64,000 nt of DNA from Bombus terrestris (lineage: Eukaryota; Arthropoda; Insecta; Hymenoptera; Apidae). The stretch's first letter is position 1. Each line of letters starts with the position of its first letter. The position numbers and the translations under genes were made by a program. This document shows, piece after piece, positions 56,862-64,000 of the stretch. The notes beneath the pieces are model-generated. The model worked only from the letters and a program-made list of their open reading frames with translations. It had not been told where the DNA came from and made no database searches. The stretch lies in NCBI RefSeq assembly GCF_910591885.1, contig NW_025963558.1, positions 310,001 through 374,000 on the forward strand, in the 5' to 3' direction.

Positions 56862-56987
56862 TATCACGTTATAGCGTATGACGTCATGTAGTATTACGTT
56901 ATTACGAATATCGTAATATTGTGTTACTTTATGACGTATGACGTCATGTAATATTGCTTTATGACGTATGACGTCATGTAGTATTTC

Positions 56988-57938
56988 CTTATAACGTAAG
57001 ACGTTATGTAGTATTACGATATAACGTATGACGTTATGCAGTACTACGTTATAACGTATGACGTTATGTAGTGTTACGTTATAACGTATGACGTTATGTA
57101 TTAGTACGATATAACGTATGACGTTATGCAGTATGAGGGTATAACGTATGACGTCATGTAGTTTTGCGTTATAACGTATGACGTCATGTAGTATTAGGTT
57201 ATAACGTATGCCGTCATGTAGTATTACGTTATAACATATGACGTCATGTAGTAATACGATATAACGTACAACGTTATATAGAATTACGATATAACGCACA
57301 ACGTTATGTCGTATTACGTTATAACGTATCATGTCATGTAGTATTACGTTATTACGAATAACGTTATATTGTGTTACCTTATAACGTGTGACCTTTTGTT
57401 GTATTACGTTATAACGTATAAAGACATGTAGTATTACGTTGTAACGTATGACGTCATGTAGTATTACTTTATGACGTATGACGTCATGTAGTATTATGCT
57501 ATAACATATGCCGTCATGTAGTAGTACGTTATAACATATGACGTCATGTAATATTACGATATAACGTACAGCGTTATATAGAATTACGATATAACGCACA
57601 ACGTTATGTCGTATTACGTTATACCGTATGACGTTATATTGTGTTACTTTATGACGTATGACGTCATGTAGTATTACTTTATGACGTATGACGTCATGTA
57701 GTATTATGTTATAACGTATGACGTCATGTAGTATTACGTTATAACATATGACGTCATGTAGTAATACGATATAACGTACAACGTTATATAGAATTACGAT
57801 ATATCGCACAACGTTATGTCGTATTACGTTATAACGTATCATGTCATGTAGTATTACGTTATAACGAATGACGTTATGGAGTATTACGTTATAACGTATG
57901 ACGCCATGTGGTATTACGTTATTACGAATAACGTTATA
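56988..57938. repeat. Beta block continuation, related to 61,000-62,047
   Basis: Shares unit order with 61,127-62,047, including TATGAGGGTATAACG (57,132 and 61,271), a change not seen elsewhere. This copy has one extra unit near 57,700. Confidence 0.65.
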
Positions 57939-60221
57939 TTATGTTACTTTATGACATATGACGTCATGTAGTATTACTTTATGACGTATGACGTCATGTA
58001 GTATTACTTTATGACGTATGACGTCATGTAGTATTACTTTATGACGTATGACGTCATGTAGTATTACTTTATGACGTATGACGTCATGTAGTATTACTTT
58101 ATGACGTATGACGTCATGTAGTATTATTTTATGACGTATGACGTCATGTAGTATTATGTTATAACATATGCCGTCATGTAGTATTACGTTAAAACATATG
58201 ACGTCATGTAGTATTACGATATAACGTACAGCGTTATATAGAATTACGATATAACGCACAACGTTATGTCGTATTACGTTATACCGTATGACGTTATATT
58301 GTGTTACTTTATGACGTATGACGTCATGTAGTATTACTTTATGACGTATGACGTCATGTAGTATTATGTTATAACGTATGACGTCATGTAGTATTACGTT
58401 ATAACATATGACGTCATGTAGTAATACGATATAACGTACAACGTTATATAGAATTACGATATAACGCACAACGTTGTATCGTATTACGTTATAACTTATC
58501 ATGTCATGTAGTATTACGTTATAGCGTATGACGTCATGTACTATTACGTTATTACGAATTTCGTAATATTGTGTTACTTTATGACGTATGACGTCATGTA
58601 GTATTACTTTATGACGTATGACGTCATGTAGTATTACTTTATGACGTATGACGTCATGTAGTATTACTTTATGACGTATGACGTCATGTAGTATTACTTT
58701 ATGACGTATGACGTCATGTAGTATTACGATATAACGTACAACGTTATATAGAATTACGATATAACGCACAACGTTATGTCGTATTACGTTATAACATATC
58801 ATGTCATGTAGTATTACGTTATAACGTATGACGTTATGTAGTATTACGTTATTACGAATAACGTTATATTGTGTAACTTTATAACGTATGACCTTATGTT
58901 GTATTACGTTATAACGTATAAAGACATGTAGTATTACGTTATAACGTATGACGTCATGAGGTATTACGCTATTACGAATATCGTAATATTGTATGACTTT
59001 ATGACGTATGACGTCATGTAGTATTAGGTTATAACGTATGACGTTATGTATTATTACGATATAACGTATGACGTTAAGCAGTATTAGGTTATAACGTATG
59101 ACGTTATGTAGTATTAGGTTATAACGTATGACGTAATGTAGTTTTACGTTACAACGTATGACGTTATGTAGTATTACGTTACCACGAATAACGTTATATT
59201 GTGTTACTTTATAACGTGTGACCTTTTGTTGTATCACGTTATAACGTATAAAGACATGTAGTATTACGTTGTAACGTATGACGTCATGTAGTATTACTTT
59301 ATAACATATGCCGTCATGTAGTATTACGTTATAACATATGACGTCATGTAGTATTACGATATAACATACAGCGTTATATAGAATTACGATATAACGCACA
59401 ACGTTATGTCGTATTACGTTATACCGTATGACGTTATATTGTGTTACTTTATGACGTATGCCGTCATGTAGTATTACGTTATAACATATGACGTCATGTA
59501 GTAATACGATATAACGTACAACGTTACATAGAATTACGATATAACGCACAACGTTATGTCGTATTACGTTATAACGTATCATGTCATGTAGTATTATGTT
59601 ATAACGAATGACGTTATGGAGTATTACGTTATAACGTATGACGTCATGTGGTATTACGTTATTACGAATAACGTTATATTATGTTACGTCATGTAGTATT
59701 ACTTTATGACGTGTGACGTCATGTAGTATTACTTTGTGACGTATGACGTCATGTAGTATTACTTTATGACGTATGACGTCATGTAGTACTACTTTATGAC
59801 GTATGACGTCATGTAGTATTTCGTTATAACGTATGACGTTATGCAGTATTACGATATAACGTATGACGTTATGCGGTATTAGGTTATAACGTATGACGTT
59901 ATGGAGTATTACGTTATAACGTATGACGTCATGTGGTATTACGTTATTACGAATAACGTTATATTATGTTACGTCATGTAGTATTACTTTATCACGTATG
60001 ACGTCATGTAGTATTACTTTATGACGTATGACGTTATGTAGTATTACTTTATGACGTATGACGTCATGTAGTATTACTTTATGACGTATGACGTCATGTA
60101 GTATTACTTTATGACGTATGACGTCATGTAGTATTACTCTATGACGTATGACGTCATGTAGTATTACTTTATGACGTATGACGTCATGTAGTATTTCGTT
60201 ATAACGTATGACGTTATGCAG
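57939..60221. repeat. Gamma block, latest copy
   Basis: Matches about 52,871-55,063. The offset grows from 5,068 to 5,158 bp as TATTACTTTATGACG units are added, and is constant at 5,158 from about 53,560. Runs of six (57,972-58,151) and seven (59,982-60,191) of these units are present, and the gamma tag lies near 58,555. Confidence 0.75.
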
Positions 60222-60971
60222 TATTAGGTTATAACGTATGACGTCATGTAGTATTACTTTATGACGTATGACGTCATGTAGTATTACTTTATGACGTATG
60301 ACGTCATGTAGTATTTCGTTTTAACGTACAACGTTATATAGAATTACGATATAACGCACAACGTTATGTCGTATTACGTTGTAACTTATCATGTCATGTA
60401 GTATTACGTTATAACGTATGACGTTATGTAGTATTACGTTATTACGAATAACGTTATATTGTGTAACTTTATAACGTATGACCTTATGTTGTATTACGTT
60501 ATAACGTATAAAGACATGTAGTATTACGTTATAACGTATGACGTCATGTGGTATTACGTTATTACGAATATCGTAATATTGTATTACTTTATGACGTATG
60601 ACGTCATGTAGTATTACTATATGACGTATGACGTCATGTAGTATTACTATATGACGTATGACGTCATGTAGTATTAGGTTATAACGTATGAAGTTATGTA
60701 TTATTACGATATAACGTATGACGTTAAGCAGTATTAGGTTATAACGTATGATGTTATGTAGTATTAGGTTATAACGTATGGCGTTATGTAGTATTACGAT
60801 ATAACGTATGACGTTATGCAGTACTACGTTATAACGTATGACGTTATGTAGTGTTACGTTATAATGTATGACGTTATGTAGCATTACGGTATTTCGAACA
60901 ACGTTGTATTGTGTTACTCTATAACGTATGACGTTATGTAGTGTTACGTTATAACGTATGACGCCGTGTAG

Positions 60972-61000
60972 TATTACGTTATAAGTATAACATTATGTAG
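60972..61000. repeat. 29-bp short unit 12
   Basis: Last one in the window. The upstream unit reads TTACTCTATAACG, as at 55,880. Confidence 0.9.
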
Positions 61001-61619
61001 TATCACGTTATAGCGTATGACGTCATGTAGTATTACGTTATTACGAATATCGTAATATTGTGTTACTTTATGACGTATGACGTCATGTAATATTGCTTTA
61101 TGACGTATGACGTCATGTAGTATTTCCTTATAACGTATGACGTTATGTAGTATTACGATATAACGTATGACGTTATGCAGTACTACGTTATAACGTATGA
61201 CGTTATGTAGTGTTACGTTATAACGTATGACGTTATGTATTAGTACGATATAACGTATGACGTTATGCAGTATGAGGGTATAACGTATGACGTCATGTAG
61301 TTTTGCGTTATAACGTATGACGTCATGTAGTATTAGGTTATAACGTATGCCGTCATGTAGTATTACGTTATAACATATGACGTCATGTAGTAATACGATA
61401 TAACGTACAACGTTATATAGAATTACGATATAACGCACAACGTTATGTCGTATTACGTTATAACGTATCATGTCATGTAGTATTACGTTATTACGAATAA
61501 CGTTATATTGTGTTACCTTATAACGTGTGACCTTTTGTTGTATTACGTTATAACGTATAAAGGCATGTAGTATTACGTTGTAACGTATGACGTCATGTAG
61601 TATTACTTTATGACGTATG

Positions 61620-63085
61620 ACGTCATGTAGTATTATGCTATAACATATGCCGTCATGTAGTAGTACGTTATAACATATGACGTCATGTAATATTACGATA
61701 TAACGTACAGCGTTATATAGAATTACGATATAACGCACAACGTTATGTCGTATTACGTTATACCGTATGACGTTATATTGTGTTACTTTATGACGTATGA
61801 CGTCATGTAGTATTACTTTATGACGTATGCCGTCATGTAGTATTACGTTATAACATATGACGTCATGTAGTAATACGATATAACGTACAACGTTATATAG
61901 AATTACGATATATCGCACAACGTTATGTCGTATTACGTTATAACGTATCATGTCATGTAGTATTACGTTATAACGAATGACGTTATGGAGTATTACGTTA
62001 TAACGTATGACGCCATGTGGTATTACGTTATTACGAATAACGTTATATTATGTTACTTTATGACATATGACGTCATGTAGTATTACTTTATGACGTATGA
62101 CGTCATGTAGTATTACTTTATGACGTATGACGTCATGTAGTATTACTTTATGACGTATGACGTCATGTAGTATTACTTTATGACGTATGACGTCATGTAG
62201 TATTACTTTATGACGTATGACGTCATGTAGTATTACTTTATGACGTATGACGTCATGTAGTATTATGTTATAACATATGCCGTCATGTAGTATTACGTTA
62301 AAACATATGACGTCATGTAGTATTACGATATAACGTACAGCGTTATATAGAATTACGATATAACGCACAACGTTATGTCGAATTACGTTATACCGTATGA
62401 CGTTATATTGTGTTACTTTCTGACGTATGACGTCATGTAGTATTACTTTATGACGTATGCCGTCATGTAGTATTACGTTATAACATATGACGTCATGTAG
62501 TAATACGATATAACGTACAACGTTATATAGAATTACGATATATCGCACAACGTTATGTCGTATTACGTTATAACGTATCATGTCATGTAGTATTACGTTA
62601 TAACGAATGACGTTATGGAGTATTACGTTATAACGTATGACGCCATGTGGTATTACGTTATTACGAATAACGTTATATTATGTTACTTTATGACATATGA
62701 CGTCATGTAGTATTACTTTATGACGTATGACGTCATGTAGTATTACTTTATGACGTATGACGTCATGTAGTATTACTTTATGACGTATGACGTCATGTAG
62801 TATTACTTTATGACGTATGACGTCATGTAGTATTACTTTATGACGTATGACGTCATGTAGTATTACTTTATGACGTATGACGTCATGTAGTATTATGTTA
62901 TAACATATGCCGTCATGTAGTATTACGTTAAAACATATGACGTCATGTAGTATTACGATATAACGTACAGCGTTATATAGAATTACGATATAACGCACAA
63001 CGTTATGTCGAATTACGTTATACCGTATGACGTTATATTGTGTTACTTTCTGACGTATGACGTCATGTAGTATTACTTTATGACG
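61620..63085. repeat. 630-bp tandem pair
   Basis: 61,620-62,455 matches 62,250-63,085 at an offset of 630 bp (21 units). Runs of six TATTACTTTATGACG units at 62,081-62,260 and 62,711-62,890 are included. GTCGAATTACG and TTACTTTCTGACG occur near 62,380-62,425 and again 630 bp later, but not in the leftmost part of the match. Confidence 0.8.
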
Positions 63086-63565
63086 TATGACGTCATGTAG
63101 TATTATGTTATAACGTATGACGTCATGTAGTATTACGTTATAACATATGACGTCATGTAGTAATACGATATAACGTACAACGTTATATAGAATTACGATA
63201 TAACGCACAACGTTGTGTCGTATTACGTTATAACTTATCATGTCATGTAGTATTACGTTATAGCGTATGACGTCATGTACTATTACGTTATTACGAATTT
63301 CGTAATATTGTGTTACTTTATGACGTATGACGTCATGTAGTATTACGTTATAACGTATGCCGTCATGTAGTATTACGTTATAACATATGACGTCATGTAG
63401 TAATACGATATAACGTACACCGTTATATAGAATTACGATATAACGTATCATGTCATGTAGTATTACGTTATAACGAATGACGTTATGGAGTATTACGTTA
63501 TAACGTATGACGTCATGTGGTATTACGTTATTACGAATAACGTTATATTATGTTACGTCATGTAG
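63085..63565. repeat. Gamma-tag units and boundary module
   Basis: Satellite units only. The gamma tag GAATTTCGTAA lies near 63,297. A unit reading GTACACCGTTATATAG (about 63,415) is a private change. The stretch ends in a boundary module with a half-unit deletion at 63,549. Confidence 0.7.
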
Positions 63566-63775
63566 TATTACTTTATGACGTATGACGTCATGTAGTATTA
63601 CTTTATGACGTATGACGTCATGTAGTATTACTTTATGACGTATGACGCCATGTAGTATTACTTTATGACGTATGACGTCATGTAGTATTACTTTATGACG
63701 TATGACGTCATGTAGTATTACTTTATGACGTATGACGTCATGTAGTATTACTTTATGACGTATGACGTCATGTAG
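63566..63775. repeat. Run of seven TATTACTTTATGACG units
   Basis: Seven units follow the boundary module; the third has GACGCCATG, as in the run at 20,796. The array then continues to the window end, so the following block is cut off. Confidence 0.9.
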
Positions 63776-64000
63776 TATTTCGTTATAACGTATGACGTTA
63801 TGCAGTATCACGATATAACGTATGACGTTATGCAGTATTAGGTTATAACGTATGGCGTCATGTAGTATTACTTTATGACGTATGACGTCATGTAGTATTA
63901 CTTTATGACGTATGACGTCATGTAGTATTTCGTTATAACGTACAACGTTATATAGAATTACGATATAACGCACAACGTTATGTCGTATTACGTTATAACT

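Larger units (their letters stand above)
55190..56987. repeat. 899-bp tandem pair
   Basis: 55,190-56,088 is repeated at 56,089-56,987 (29 units of 30 plus one of 29). Each copy includes a run of five TATTACTATATGACG units. The junction at about 56,085 joins the TAATATTGCTTTATG unit to TATTTCGTTTTAACG; after the second copy the same unit continues into TATTTCCTTATAACG, which shows where the exchange took place. Confidence 0.85.
1..64000. repeat. 30-bp satellite array filling the entire window
   Basis: Every stretch I read is a variant of a 30-bp unit composed of TATTACGTTATAACG plus TATGACGTCATGTAG. The phase holds for kilobases. It shifts only where a 15-bp half unit is missing (for example near 4070 and 8257) or where a 29-bp unit occurs (for example 8918-8946). 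The canonical unit is one third G+C but has three CpG, far above expectation for its composition. No unique DNA interrupts the array and it continues past both window ends. Long tandem satellites with higher-order structure are typical of eukaryotic heterochromatin. Whether this one is centromeric, pericentromeric or subtelomeric cannot be told from sequence alone. No TTAGGG-type telomere run was seen, nor any motif I recognise as a CENP-B box. Confidence 0.98.

Noticed and set aside
2630..63973. Many long - strand open reading frames (about 70 to 687 codons)
   Set aside because: All are translations of the satellite in its one stop-free frame. They have a ten-residue period, no recognisable domain, mostly amino-acid-changing differences between units, and starts and stops set by variant units. 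No promoter, splice or other coding sign was seen.
1..64000. CRISPR array
   Set aside because: Repeats are directly adjacent with no unique spacers, and the variable parts are recurring unit variants rather than foreign sequence.
1..64000. Telomeric repeat
   Set aside because: TTAGGT occurs in TATTAGGTTATAACG units, but there is no short tandem TTAGGG-type run.
1..64000. TATA boxes and promoters suggested by TTATAA and TATAAC
   Set aside because: These are part of the repeat consensus and occur in most units, so they carry no positional information, and there is no gene for them to serve.
1..64000. Replication origin iterons of a plasmid or virus
   Set aside because: Iteron arrays are short and lie beside a rep gene. 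Here the repeat covers 64 kb with higher-order structure and no gene.
1..64000. A specific source species
   Set aside because: I do not recognise the 30-bp unit as a named satellite, so assigning a species would be a guess.

Overview
The whole 64,000-base window is one uninterrupted tandem satellite array. I find no unique sequence, gene, RNA gene, transposon or CRISPR array. The array runs off both ends, so it is longer than 64 kb. The repeat unit is 30 bp on the + strand and is made of two halves: TATTACGTTATAACG followed by TATGACGTCATGTAG. The halves match at 10 of 15 positions, so the unit looks like a diverged dimer of an older 15-bp element with an ACGT core. A canonical copy lies at 2183-2212. 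Many unit variants exist, and they recur in fixed orders that form blocks of hundreds to thousands of bases, i.e. higher-order repeats. This scale of satellite DNA points to a eukaryotic chromosome (centromeric, pericentromeric, subtelomeric or other heterochromatin). The sequence does not tell me which organism.

Layout: 1-2.4 kb is a mixture of block types, including an old alpha fragment. 2.4-8.5 kb holds alpha-type blocks (tagged by a GTACGGCGTCATG unit), an 840-bp duplication and a gamma-type block. 8.5-13.2 kb holds two blocks tagged by a 29-bp short unit, plus expanded runs of one unit. 13.2-20.6 kb is a 2,610-bp tandem duplication followed by further alpha blocks; part of it is nearly identical to 2.4-5.1 kb. 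20.6-28.8 kb contains a 1,590-bp duplication nested in a roughly 5.1-kb segment. 28.8-37.4 kb holds a 330-bp duplication and 2.6 copies of a 2,159-bp repeat. 38.4-43.5 kb is a copy of 23.6-28.8 kb. 40.7-54.7 kb is two nearly identical copies of a 6,959-bp repeat. 55.2-57.0 kb is an 899-bp tandem pair. 57.9-60.2 kb repeats the gamma block again, and 61.6-63.1 kb is a 630-bp pair. The window ends in another unit expansion.

Almost every unit carries one or more self-complementary ACGT-centred motifs, and a large share carry the perfect 8-bp CRE palindrome TGACGTCA, the ATF/CREB-type bZIP consensus. Long stop-free frames occur on the - strand (up to 687 codons). They are explained by the 30-bp period being divisible by three, with one stop-free frame per unit, and I do not call them genes. 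The most interesting signals are the dimeric 15-bp ancestry, the dense CRE/ACGT palindromes, the ordered syntax of the blocks, and the layered, recent segmental duplications.
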